Assembly: GCA_033030425.1 (NCBI GenBank)
Contig: JAUFSD010000012.1
Span: 496,001 to 560,000, forward strand
Length of the DNA: 64,000 nucleotides
Source: Verpa conica
Taxonomy: Eukaryota > Ascomycota > Pezizomycetes > Pezizales > Morchellaceae
Reading direction: 5' to 3'
The position numbers were made by a program, and so were the translations under genes. A model generated the notes under the pieces. The model was given only the letters and a program-made list of their open reading frames with translations, had not been told where the DNA came from and did no database searches. Positions 1 through 11,265 of this stretch are shown in pieces. How positions within the stretch are numbered: position 1 is the first letter of the stretch; each line of letters begins with the position of its first letter.

Positions 1-1299
1 CTACGGTAGCGATGGCTGGAGGATCGTAGGAGATACCAAGGATGTCACACATCTGTTCATGCGTTTTTGCCCTATGTATTAACTGATAAATTGCCTCCTT
101 CCCGGGTACAATCCTACCCAACACAAACTTTGTATTTGTGAAATGGCTCTCTACTTTCACCGCCACTCTCACAAACTCCTCTGCGACCTCTCTCCAAGGC
201 AGTGGTCCTTCCGCACGGAATACACTCATATTCGCCTCTGCTGCCCGGGCAATCATGCACCCGTCCACCCTGTACTCTTCACACAGTTGTAGTGCGTGGG
301 TACGACCAAGTACGTCCCCATTAGCGATACATTCCACGCCCGCAGCGCGACAGATATCGGCGACAGAAGAGAGTATATCGCGGATTGCTGGGTCACGGGG
401 CCGTTGGGGGATAGTGCGGCAGTGAAGAGTGAGGCGATGGATGCCAGTACTGCAGAGTCTTTTTACTAGTGGCAAGGTCTCCTCTGGTGGCTCGAGCAAT
501 CTAATCTTTACTGAAATTGGGACTGAGAAAGGAGTACCGATCTTGGTTACTAGTGATGTGAGAATCGAGACAAGGTTATCGGGATTTTTTAGTAGTGCCG
601 CTCCCATGCCGGCATGAATACTAAAATGCTATGAAAAAAAAGGTGAGTAATAAGCTAGAAGACGTAGAAACAGAGTAACTATGATAAAGACATTATGAAT
701 ACAAGGCAGACAACCAAAACGGAGCCCACCCCCGCCCAGGGTCTTAAAAAAATGGGTAAATTTTTATTTAGGGAGTTTTCCGGTTTCACTTTTCTCAAAC
801 ATACCTTAGGACACCCTGAATTAACATCCACCCCTGCCACGACCGTTCCTCCCTCCCTCTCCCCTTCATCCCCCCTCGCAACTAGCACCTTCGCCGCCTC
901 AACCGCAAGCTCTGCACTAGCAGTTCCCATCTGAAATACAATTCTCCCACTCTCCTTCTCCGGCAGCGTCCTAAAAATCACTTTTTCATCCCCCTTCGCG
1001 CCTCCCGCAGACTTGACGAAGTCGATTGTACCGGTTCGTTTATTAATGACGCGCTTACAACCTATGATTGCCTTATCGACAATTTCGGGGCCGTAGACTA
1101 TGTCGGCGCCGTACTTGAGGGAGAGAAGACGAGTGGGGAGTTCGCCGGTACGGACCATGGGGGCAAGAATCACCTTGCCGGTGCCAGTAGTGACATGTGT
1201 TGTAGCTGCCATAAGGGGCTTGGGGATGTGAACGAGTGGTGTATTTGTAACGGTTGCAAATAATCGTTTGGCTGTGGCCTTGAGGAGCACTCCCCGCAT
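1..1299 (-). CDS. DUS2: tRNA-dihydrouridine synthase, Dus2 type (3' end cut by window edge)
   Basis: FMN-dependent reduction of a D-loop uridine (U20 in the Dus2 family) to dihydrouridine in tRNA. Exon 1 is 1299-805; an intron with GTATGT donor is removed (804-629); exon 2 runs 628-1 and is still open at the edge, so the C-terminus is missing. Exon 1 carries the TIM-barrel start (LAPMVRTGELPTRLL, then the YGADIVYGPEI strand). The splice joins NSGCPK to HFSIHAGMGAALL, which rebuilds the Dus2 CPK-x-FS-x-GMGAALL block; the Cys of GCPK is the family's catalytic acid. Exon 2 continues with SVKIRLLE, LHCRT and ANGDV, typical FMN/tRNA-binding segments. The start at 1299 gives about 28 residues before a second Met (MAATTHVTTG). 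That leader is basic and hydroxylated and could be a mitochondrial presequence, or the second Met may be the real start. It lies downstream of LEU4 on the same strand. Confidence 0.93.
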
Positions 1300-1924
1300 A
1301 GTAGAGGGGTTTGTATAGAGGTCTTAAAGCGCTGAATGTAAATCTAAGATGGTGGGGGAGGTTTTTTCGAGTCATACAGAGAGCAATCTTATCTTATCTG
1401 GCTTGGCGGATCAATACTAACCCTGCACTTGGCTTTTAGAGAAATGATATTCCGGGAAAGGCCTAAACATGCCCACAACCAAAATATTGGTAATTAAGAA
1501 TACCAAGGAGAGATATTTCAAGAGGTATTTCAATTCAGTTACCCAGCAGTACAAACAAAATAAATATAATACGAGTTATAAACCGTAAAAACCTTTCGGA
1601 CCGATCCTCAAGTCCCCAACCTAATATGCTTTTTCACCTTTTTGACCACCCAACCTGGGTTTGTAAATGCAAATACATGTAACAATAAGAAATTTTTAGT
1701 GTAAAAAAATAGAATCTTCAAATATGAATACCATCCGCAGCAGCTTGTTCCAGACCGTTAATATTAATTTTTACCTCTGATCCCAAGCTTGACTTCGGGG
1801 CTTTAAGGCTCTCCTTTCGATGGAAGGGTAGTGGTGTAGCGGGTCGGGATGATATGAGCTTTGGGGGGGAGTTCAATCAGCTTCCACCACTACACTCAAA
1901 GGCCAAATTTCAGTAGGGAAAAGA
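1300..1924. other. Intergenic: DUS2 upstream region / LEU4 3' side
   Basis: No coding sequence seen. It should hold the DUS2 promoter and the LEU4 3' region. On the minus strand, 1399-1384 reads as overlapping GATAAG motifs about 85 bases before the DUS2 start; a very similar block lies before CCT4 (9081-9097). Confidence 0.6.
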
Positions 1925-3808
1925 TCAAGAACATACCTTACTAGCCGCCCCTAACACAGCAATTAAACTCGCTTGCGCTGCATCTTCGTGAATCCCCACA
2001 CCCCATACTGTTTCACTTCCTCCCTCTTGTTTCCTGATAACAGACTCAATGAAACACGCTGCTCGCACATCTCTTCCTTGTCCAATAGCATGCTCCTTGT
2101 AATCCCTGACATCTAAATCAACGCCTACTGATTTCAACGCATCAGCTAAGGAGGAGATTGGACCATTTCCTATGCCCTTGATAGAATGTTCACGACCGTC
2201 CATTGAAATGATACCTTCAAAGGTACGGCGAGGGGTGACGTTTTTCTTTCCAAGTCCCGGAGCTGGTGAGGTAGAACGGTCGGTGGAAAACTCGTAATCA
2301 ACAAGACTGATACGAGAGGGTGTATTGAGGTGATATTCAGTCTCGAAGAGGAGCTGAATCTCGCGGGGCTTAAGTTCGCGTGAGAGTTCATCTGCATGTT
2401 TCTGGACAACTTTTGAAAACGCAATTTGGAGACCACGAGGAAGATCAAGGTCGAGAGCACGCTGGATAACCCATGCCACACCACCCTTTCCGGATTGAGA
2501 GTTAACCCGAATAACGGCCTCATATGTACGACCGATATCAGCAGGGTCAAGAGGGAGATATGGAAGCTGCCATGGGCCATCGTCGCCAACTTTAGAGTCG
2601 GTACGGACCTTGAAGCCCTTCTTGATGGCGTCTTGGTGGGAACCAGAGAATGCGCATACGACAAGCTGGCCACCGTACGGTGCGCGGGGATGGACTGGAA
2701 TCTTAGTGCAGTCTTCTACAGTCTCGATGACATTTGTTATATTTGAGAAGTTGATATTGGGGTTAACACCCTGTGTGTAGAGGTTTAGGGCCAAAGTAAC
2801 AAGGTCGACGTTACCAGTCCGTTCACCATGGCCGAACAGGCATCCTTCGACTCGGTCTGCACCTGCCATTTGTGCAAGTTCTGCTGCAGCGACCGCGCAT
2901 CCACGGTCATTGTGAGGGTGGAGAGAGATACATATTTTCTCACGCTCGGTGATATTGCGGCAAAAATATTCAATCTGGTCGGCATAGACGTTTGGCGTTG
3001 ACATCTCAACAGTCGCAGGGAGATTGAAGATGATCGGGTTAGCCTCTGTAGGCTCCCAGGCAGCTTTGACAGCCTCACAAATACGGACAACAAAATCAAG
3101 ACTAGTATCGCTGAAGGTTTCGGGGGAAAACTCATATGCCCACTCGGTATCCTGTGCTTCCGGATTATCTTTTGTCAAGCTACGGACAAGTTTAGTGCAC
3201 TTGACGGCGAGCTCTAGAGATTGATCCTCACTCATGCCGAACACAATCCGGCGGAAGCACTCGGATGTGGCAAGGTAGAGGTGGACGATCGCTTTCTTTG
3301 TGCCTTTAAGGGATTCAATTGTGCGACGGATAAAGTCCTCGCGGCATGGGGAGAGCACTTGGAGCCAGACATCGTCGGGGACTGCGCCAGGTGTTTCAAT
3401 AAGGCGGCGGGTGAAGTCAAAGTCGGTTTGGGATGCAGAGGGGAAAGAGACCTCGATTTCTTTATAACCGACCTCTGCGAGCATTTTAAACATGCGCCAT
3501 TTTTGATCACCGTCCTATTTGACGAAGAAAGGGAAAAAGATTAGCGACCTAAGGCTTAAGAAAAATTTCTATACATAGGATTAAAGGTACCATAGGGTCA
3601 ACCAATGACTGGTTACCATCCCGCAAATCTGTAGAAAGCCATCGAGGAGCTTTCGTGATAGTTTTTGAGGGCCATTGCCGGTCGGGCAAATTAACTGGCG
3701 GAAATGGCCTATATTTTGTTGATGGATCCTTAAGCCTACAATTTTTAAGTCAGTTCCTAGATCAATTTAATTATTACTCCAGAAGCGGTTTACAGCATAC
3801 ATAGGCAT
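1925..3808 (-). CDS. LEU4: 2-isopropylmalate synthase
   Basis: First committed step of leucine synthesis: acetyl-CoA plus 2-ketoisovalerate gives 2-isopropylmalate, normally in mitochondria and feedback-inhibited by leucine. Exon 1 is only 8 bases (3808-3801, ATG CCT AT), exon 2 is 3735-3591 and exon 3 is 3514-1925, giving about 580 residues, a normal fungal length. The join gives [14 protein letters not shown], the usual N-terminus of filamentous-fungal LEU4. Exon 2 has [12 protein letters not shown] (the first synthase signature, with the catalytic R-D region), and exon 3 has [17 protein letters not shown] (second signature, metal-binding HxH). The C-terminal third is the regulatory LeuA domain. 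The reading ends AASKVCS-stop, but AAG|GTATGT just before the stop is a perfect donor, so a short extra 3' exon reaching about 1810 cannot be excluded. It is transcribed divergently from the AdoMet synthetase gene. Confidence 0.95.
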
Positions 3809-6034
3809 CTTGTATTGTTAAGCCTTGAGCTTCTTGGTACTTTTTGATTTTATACCTTTTTTTCGTTCGTTTAGCGATCAATTCTGTGGGAAAATCCTTT
3901 GTGGGGAAGAAAGGAAAAGAACTTGTTGAGTGGCGTTATAGAATGGTGTGGTGGAGGGGAAGTTCCGAAAACTCCAGTATGGGGAATCTTTCTGACGTCG
4001 CGCAGTTGTTTGATGCGAGCTGCCCCGCCTTTATTACAACGAGATGACTCACCTAACCCAGGCGATGGCATCTCAAGTCCTTCATCCCCGCTCACTCGCT
4101 CCGACTCGACAACTAAGATATTGGAATAAAACAGATGAGTTAGTCATAGGTACATGAGAGAGCATGACAGAAATGCAGCTGGTTCCTGGTTTGGTCTTGA
4201 TTTGCACTGCAACTACACTGGGATCAATTAGAATATCCGTATTTCCAAAGAGCTCGCATCTAGTAGCTTTATTTAAACTAGACTTAATCTCACTTGCAGA
4301 ACTAGTTGAGCTTTACATGCAATGCACTCACTAAACTGAATAACCGAAAGAAAATCTCAAAACATACGCCTTGGTCGTGGAAGCAGGCAAAATAATAGGG
4401 TACACAAAGTTACACAATCCCCCAGTAGATATATTCTAGAGAAAGTAGTACATACCCATCTAACAAACCACACTGCAAGCCATATGTAGAATCAGGTCAT
4501 AGTTTTTACTGCATACCAGATTTTATACCCAGAACAATAAAATCACTTGATATAAAAAAAAAAGAAGAAAAAAGTCGTATGTAGAAGCGATAGAAACTTG
4601 TGTCCCTTGACCATTTTCGCGGTCTTCTAAGAGATATCTCTCGGTCGATAGTCTCCAATTGGTCTAGCTGCTAATAATTCCGGGTCCAGAGGCGGCTCAG
4701 GGGTTGATCAGGAAGTGCGGGTAAGGCAAAAAGAGATAGGGTATATCTCTTCTATATGGCCATTTTACGGTATAATTTCATTAGTAATGATCTTACGGTA
4801 GCACATCAGAGGAGGTTACGTGGCCATATCTAGTCACAAGACAGGATTCTAGCTTAGAAACTGGTATGGATCGTAAGTTGTTACATCAATTACTATAGGC
4901 AATAAAACTTTCTGGAAGTGTCTTAGTTTATGTATGTACCTCATAGGCCTAATCGAGAAATTTGTAAACAATGGAATGTTGTGAGTCACATCGCGATTTT
5001 CGTTCTTCAATTTTAAGCTCCTTTCATTGCCTAATACCTGATTCCGAATTCAATTAATGTATGCCCAAGTTAATAGCCATCTTATTCTCAGGTTTAGACT
5101 ATGCTTTCTGGATAAAATTAATATTTTTGCTATACCTCTACCGTGGTTTTAAGCTAAGAATTGTCCTAAATACTTTCGGCCAATAAATTTACTAAGAAAT
5201 GGTCATTTCTCGGCCGTAGGTACCACACTCGACTGTGTTCAAATATTCAAAGCCAAAAGAACCATTTGAGGTGGGGTTCTGTGGTTCCTAAGGTAACGGT
5301 ATTGCCGTGAGGTGTTGATAAACCATAGGGCTCTAGGCTTGTAAAATGATATTAGGTGTAGATCCATCAGGTTTGCGCGTTAGAAAACCGAGAGGAGTTC
5401 CGTACCAAGCATTGTAAGGAATGATGCTGGGTTAGTTACATGCTGGTAACTCTAGTTGAGCCGCAGGTCTTGGCAGTGCTCACCCATGGCCGCGACCAAG
5501 GCTTTTTTGCTTTGATATTTAAGAGACTATGTAAGTGATGCCCGAGGTGTTGAAAATGTCTTTCCGCACAGATGTTTGGCTAATGTAAGGTAAATGCTCC
5601 GCAATGAGGCTCAAAAGGATCAACGATAACCTCTTCTATCACATTCCGCCGCAGGAACCGGGGGGTGAGCTCCAGATAAAGTTGCAGTTTGCATTGGCCA
5701 GTTGGAAATGAGCACATACGCTCACACCTCAACAATACCGTGTCTACTCGAAAGAAGAAATGAGAAGAATTAGACAATTAAATTGTGTGCCAGATGTGAG
5801 GGACAGGGGCTCCTTTTACTGCGTTGCTTGCCCGGCAGGGTCCACAGATTGCACCATTTACCCAAGCTAAAAGGAGACCCTTCCAGCTAAATTTTTTTCC
5901 CTCTCCGCCCCTTCTCCTCATCTATCAACAACTTTCACCACCACTTCCTCCCTAAGCAATAGAAAGTAAAGACAAGTTGCAATACTGCTTTATCGAACTT
6001 CATAATTTAAGCTTCCTCCAAAACATAATTCAGA
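3809..6034. other. Intergenic: divergent LEU4 / SAM synthetase promoter region
   Basis: About 2.2 kb, AT-rich, with no ORF that looks real. A pyrimidine-rich tract (about 5888-5955), typical of leaders of highly expressed fungal genes, precedes the SAM synthetase start. I see no convincing repeat or transposon. Confidence 0.6.
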
Positions 6035-7468
6035 ATGGTTGCTGCTACTGGATCTTTCCTCTTCACTTCCGAGTCAGTCGGTGAGGGGCACCCTGATAAG
6101 ATCGCGTAAGTTGTCTCTACGCAATTCGTGTCCTTTTCGTGATACTATATACTTCAAATTCTACCCCGCTTTCAGATATTGTCAATCTTCATCGATGTTA
6201 GTCCCAGCACTTACAATTGCATAGTGATCAGGTCTCTGACGCCGTTCTCGATGCCTGCTTGGCTGAGGACCCTCTCTCTAAAGTCGCTTGCGAGACTGCC
6301 ACCAAGACTGGTATGATCATGGTCTTTGGCGAAATCACTACTAGTGCTCGTCTTGACTACCAGAAGATCATCCGTGAGACCATTAAGGGCATCGGGTATG
6401 ATGACTCAAACAAGGGTTTTGACTACAAGACTTGCAACGTTTTGGTTGCCATTGAACAACAGTCCAAGGACATTGCTCAGGGTCTCCACTACGAGAAGGC
6501 TCTTGAGGAGTTGGGTGCCGGTGACCAGGGTATCATGTTCGGATATGCTACCGATGAGACTCCCCAGCTCCTCCCCTTGACTGTTGTTCTTGCCCATAAA
6601 TTGAACGCCGATATGTCTGCTGCCCGTCGTGATGGCTCTCTTCCATGGCTCCGACCTGACACCAAGACTCAAGTCACTGTTGAGTATGAACATGATAATG
6701 GTGCTGTCATCCCCAAGCGTGTTGACACTGTTGTCGTCTCTGCCCAGCACTCTGAGGACATCACCACCGAGGAGTTGAGGAAGGAGATCTTGGAGAAGAT
6801 TGTCAAGAAGTCTATTCCTGCCAAGTATCTTGATGAGAAGACCATCTACCACGTAAGAGTCTAATGCACTATTTTTGAATTTATATGTTGCTAACACAAC
6901 CAAGATCCAACCCTCTGGCCAGTTTATCATTGGTGGTCCTCAGGGTGATGCCGGTTTGACCGGACGTAAGATCATCGTCGATACCTACGGTGGTTGGGGT
7001 GCCCATGGTGGTGGTGCTTTCTCCGGAAAGGACTTCTCCAAGGTCGATCGTTCTGCTGCATATGTTGCCCGCTGGATTGCTAAGTCTTTGGTCTCTGCTG
7101 GCCTTGCCCGACGTGCCCTTGTTCAGCTCTCCTACGCTATTGGTGTTTCCGAGCCTCTCTCTATCTTCGTATGTAGCCCCATGTCATATCATTAAGTGCG
7201 TGTACTAACAGCCTACTAGGTTGACTCTTACGGTACTTCTGATAAGTCCAGCGAAGAGTTGGTTGCTATCATCCGGAAGAACTTCGACCTGAGGCCTGGT
7301 GTCATTGTCAAGGAGTTGAATTTGGCTAGGCCCATTTACCTCCAGACTGCCAAGAACGGTAAGCTCACTGCCCCATAGTGCTATATTCACTTTTCTAATA
7401 TTTGAGGCGTAGGTCACTTTACAAACCAGGACTTCTCCTGGGAGAAGCCCAAGAAGCTTGAGCTTTAA
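6035..7468 (+). CDS. SAM2: S-adenosylmethionine synthetase (methionine adenosyltransferase)
   Basis: Makes S-adenosylmethionine from ATP and methionine in the cytosol. Five exons: 6035-6105, 6225-6852, 6905-7168, 7220-7358 and 7413-7468, total 385 residues, the normal length. Exon 1 encodes [20 protein letters not shown], with GHPDK (the ATP-binding H and D). GC|T joins to give [16 protein letters not shown]. Exon 2 holds [16 protein letters not shown], the catalytic signature, and exon 3 holds GGGAFSGKD, the glycine-rich phosphate loop, followed by KVDRSAAY. The protein ends [11 protein letters not shown], as in other fungal enzymes. The start is the first ATG after a long CT-rich leader. 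Fungi have one or two such genes; the symbol is by yeast analogy. Confidence 0.97.
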
Positions 7469-8119
7469 GTCATTTGAAGCACAACTTCTTTGTAATTCTT
7501 TATTTTTTTCTATGCATATTTCTTTCATATGAGCCTTGAGTAGCCGACTTCAACTTCGTCTATTCATTCAAAAGAGGCTTTGGGTTCGTTACAACCATTT
7601 CAGTAGAATGGGTGGGGTGGGATTGGTAAAGGCGTTTTTCAACAAGATAAAATCTGGGTATCGGGTAGGCGTGTCATCATTCAACATTCAAAAAGTTGGT
7701 TTTTTGGGATCAATTTTGTATCGGCGCAGCACGGGTTATTTCAACCTTCCCGTGTCTTTTTTGGTTTGTGCTATTAGTTAATCGGCAGGCCTTTGTGTGT
7801 ACGGTGCTATTTTTAAGAGAAATCTGTGTAGACGAATAGAATCAATTTGCCGGAAACAATACCGCAATTTCTTTTCTATTAATGCGTTCAGTTCTCAATG
7901 TGTCTTCTACTCCTAAAGCTCAACTGAGGCTATGCGCGGGTGTTGCCAAGGATAAATCACATAATATCACTCGTCTTCAGCCCCCTTAGTGCTTATTAAG
8001 TACGACGATCTGTATGCAGCAAATTTGTTTGTTATTTCTATTTAACAGTCTTCACTCATGGTCCTTTACAACTAGTCACTCCCCCATCTCTGTCCATCCG
8101 CTCCATTATAAAGTCTACA
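7469..8119. other. Intergenic: SAM synthetase 3' side
   Basis: No gene seen. AT-rich. The block at 7954-7976 (ATCACATAATATCACTCG) resembles three other places in the window (about 17555, 36228 and 63645). Confidence 0.5.
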
Positions 8120-8656
8120 ATGGCTGAAGGACGATCTGTCTACTTCTGTGAGAACAACCTCTGGGCTGCTCCACCTCCACCTCCACCTCCAGCAGGGAAT
8201 AGTTATTGGCAGCGTGTTAAGCCTCCTATTCCTGACCCTAATAATTGCCCACCTCCTACAGCTGCGCCACAACCAGGCCCTAGATGGAATGGTGTTGCAG
8301 TTACTGTTAGGTACCAGGAGAGAGCACCTCCTGCAGCACCTCCCCCACCAGCGCCTCCAGCCGCCCCTCTTGTTTGGGTATGTCCTCATTACTTGAGCGC
8401 TATTGAACCTCCGCCTGCACTGCCTGCATCGTCTATAGCTCCTACTCCCACTCCTGCTCCCGCCTCTATGTATATCTGGTATGGAGGGGTTGCACCAGGT
8501 CCTGCACCAGCCCCAGCTCTACCGACTACTACTCCGGCTCCGGCTCCTACTCAGACCCCTACCCCTGCCCCAGCTCCGGCCCATTATCAGGGTGCCAGCT
8601 ACAACTATAGCTACAACTACAATAATATTGGCCCTGCTTACTATGGTCCACGTTAG
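8120..8656 (+). CDS. Proline/alanine-rich low-complexity protein, unknown function
   Basis: An open frame of 178 residues, not recognised. The sequence begins MAEGRSVYFCENNLWAAPPP and is then dominated by poly-Pro and PAPAP/PTPTPAP runs. It ends in a Tyr/Asn-rich tail (SYNYSYNYNNIGPAYYG, about residues 158-176). There is no signal peptide, membrane segment or catalytic motif. The composition fits a structural, SH3/profilin-binding or condensate-type protein, but that is inference. An internal GTATGT...CTATAG (8378-8438, 61 bases) could be an alternative intron; splicing it would shift the frame, so the unspliced reading is preferred. A TATAAAG lies only about 14 bases before the ATG, too close to be its TATA box. 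A protein-level check is needed because a low-complexity repeat can hold a long frame by chance. Confidence 0.55.
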   Translation: MAEGRSVYFCENNLWAAPPPPPPPAGNSYWQRVKPPIPDPNNCPPPTAAPQPGPRWNGVAVTVRYQERAPPAAPPPPAPPAAPLVWVCPHYLSAIEPPPALPASSIAPTPTPAPASMYIWYGGVAPGPAPAPALPTTTPAPAPTQTPTPAPAPAHYQGASYNYSYNYNNIGPAYYGPR

Positions 8657-9247
8657 GCATAGGACATGGTGAATAGTCGTAGGAGGTTCGAATTTTCAGG
8701 TAACTGTTAGTGCTTAGTGCTCTATAAACTGGAAAAATAAATGATAGGCTGAGAGGTAGGTTAATTACTCCTAAAAACATAATATTTGAATCTAATAAAA
8801 CAAATAGTATCTTATAAGTGGAACTATGAGGAAATATCGGGTCTGATAAACTGAGTAAGGGTGGATATCGGGATATCGCAGGGGAGGATGTGTTCCGTTC
8901 CCTCGTTGTTTCTAGATGGGGTTTTAGTTTACTATAAGAATAAATCAATACTAAATTAGGGGTTACCAGTACTTTTTCTTTGTTTAGCTATATCTATGTC
9001 AAACATGTGATCTTAAAAGGGAAAAATACTCTGTAGCTTGGCCACCTACGCTTAGAGCGAGTCATACACTGTGAACAGTTCAATCTTATCTTATCTCGAT
9101 AATCTTTAGTGTATGGCTTGGCAACGTACCTAGGCTCTCGAAAAATAAACCCCCGCAGCTCCCCTCCAAGTGTTACCAAACCGTCCGGATTTCCACCATC
9201 AAAATACAACCAGACCAACCCCTAATATCAACCCCACCGAAACAAAA
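8657..9247. other. Intergenic: CCT4 upstream region
   Basis: No gene. It contains a GAGTCATACA...CAATCTTATCTTATCT block (about 9058-9097) that resembles the one upstream of DUS2 (about 1368-1399). A CA-rich leader precedes the CCT4 ATG. Confidence 0.5.
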
Positions 9248-11265
9248 ATGTCGACACAAGCAGGCTCGTACAGGGCAACCTCAAGTCTGAAGGAGAAGCC
9301 GATGGCGGTACGGACAGCAAATATCATTGCTGCCAGAGGTAGGGAACTTCTACCAATCGTTGATGAGGCTCTGAACTGACTTGTGGGTTTCTTTAACTAC
9401 AGCTGTTGCCGATGCCATCAGGGTATGATAATTCGATTTTACTTCTATATTCCGCGATGGTATTCAAATGCTTATGCTTGTGGGAGAGATAGACTTCGCT
9501 AGGACCTAGAGGGATGGACAAGATGATTCAGAATGGAAAAGGACATACTCTGATTACAAACGATGGCCATACAATCTTGAAAGATATGGCTGTAATGCAC
9601 CCAGCTGCGAAGATGGTATGCAGGCAACGCCGGTTCGAAATTTGGCTTTGGGTTATTGTGCTGATGGATATGGTGGAATGTCTAGTTGGTGGATCTGTCA
9701 GCGGCGCAGGATGTCGAAGCTGGTGACGGTACTACTTCGGTAGTTGTTATTGCTGGGAGTCTCTTGGGTGCAGCACAGAAGCTGCTTGGAAAAGGTAATA
9801 AAGGGTGGTGCTATACATAGGGGTTTCTAACGTTGAGGTTGCATAGGTATTCATCCTACAGTTATCGCAGAATCCTTCCAGAGGGCTGCGGCGAAATCCG
9901 TCGAGATCTTGACAGAGATGTCTACTCCAGTAGCTCTGACAGACCGCCAGTCCCTCCTTCAAGCCGCCAGTACCTCATTGTCCAGTAAGATCGTCTCTCA
10001 ATACTCCTCGCTTCTCGGCCCAATGGCTGTTGATGCCGTGTTGAAGGTCATCAATCCTGCCATCGCCGAGAACGTCGACCTCAACAACATCCGCATCGTA
10101 AAGAAAGTGGGAGGAACTATTGACGATACAGAGTTGGTCGATGGCCTAGTTTTGACGCAGAATGTTATCAAGGCCTCGGGTGGTCCGGCGAGGATGGAGA
10201 AAGCTAGAATCGGTTTCATTCAGTTCCAGTTATCACCACCGAAGCCCGATGTCAGTGCTATACTTACTCTAGGTTATAGAATTTGATGCTGATATGTTTG
10301 GCGCTACAGATGGAGAACCAGATTGTCGTTAATGACTACCGTCAGATGGATAAGATTCTTAAGGAGGAGCGAACTTATCTGCTCAATATGTGCAAGAAGA
10401 TCAAGAAGGCAAAATGCAACGTTTTGTTCATCCAAAAGTCGATCCTCAGGGATGCTGTCAACGATCTTTCGCTGCATTTCCTTTCCAAACTTAATATTCT
10501 TGCTATTAAGGATATCGAGCGTGATGAAGTAGAGTTTATTTGCAAGGTTAGTTACTACTTTTTGTTCTTGAGGTTCTTCCGGGTAGTACTCTAACACATA
10601 TATCAACAGAGTACTGGATGCAAGCCCATCGCCGATATCGACTCATTCACAGAAGACAAGCTTGGCTCAGCCGATCTCGTAGAAGAAGTTCAGTCTGCTG
10701 GAGCTCGTATCGTGAAGGTTACCGGTGTAAAGGCCGCTGGTCAAACTGTCTCTGTTCTTTGTAGAGGTGCCAATTCCATGATTCTTGATGAAGCCGAGCG
10801 TTCCTTGCATGATGCTCTTTGCGTTATCAGATGTCTCGTCAAGAAGAAGTATGTTACTCCATCTATCATTTTTAGAAAATCCTAGAACTAACAAATTATA
10901 GGGCCCTCATCGCCGGTGGTGGTGCTCCCGAAATCGAAGTTTCCCGTGCACTAATGAAAGCTGCCCAGACCATCGAAGGTACTGAATCTGTATGCTGGTC
11001 TGCTTTTGCAGAGGCTCTCGAAGTTATCCCGACAACCCTCGCCGAGAATGCTGGTCTTAACAGCATCCGTGTGGTGACTGAATTGAGGAATAGGCACGAA
11101 AAAGGTGAGAAGAGCGCAGGTGTCAGTGTTAGGAGAGGTGCGGTCACAAATATTATTGATGAGAACGTTCTCCAGCCATTGTTAGTATCTACTAGCGCTA
11201 TAGAACTAGCTGCAGAAACTTGTAAGATGATTTTGAGGATAGACGATATTGCGCTCTCCCGTTAG
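9248..11265 (+). CDS. CCT4: T-complex protein 1 subunit delta (CCT/TRiC chaperonin)
   Basis: One of eight subunits of the cytosolic CCT/TRiC ring that folds actin, tubulin and WD proteins using ATP. Eight exons: 9248-9338, 9403-9422 (20 bases), 9493-9615, 9686-9794, 9847-10250, 10310-10546, 10610-10848 and 10902-11265, giving 528 residues, the normal CCT4 length. Domain order is that of group II chaperonins: [12 protein letters not shown] with [10 protein letters not shown] (equatorial ATP site), then [15 protein letters not shown] (catalytic GDGTT). The apical domain includes [19 protein letters not shown] and [14 protein letters not shown]. The C-terminal equatorial part includes VVAGGGAPE-like [11 protein letters not shown] and ends [15 protein letters not shown] and the D-I-E-R-D-E-V segment favour the delta subunit over its paralogs. 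Exon 2, at 20 bases, is unusually small. Confidence 0.96.

Noticed and set aside
2170..2673. 167-residue minus-strand frame inside LEU4
   Set aside because: Shadow of the LEU4 coding sequence in another frame.
6406..6930. 174-residue minus-strand frame over the SAM synthetase gene
   Set aside because: Antisense shadow of a strongly codon-biased gene.
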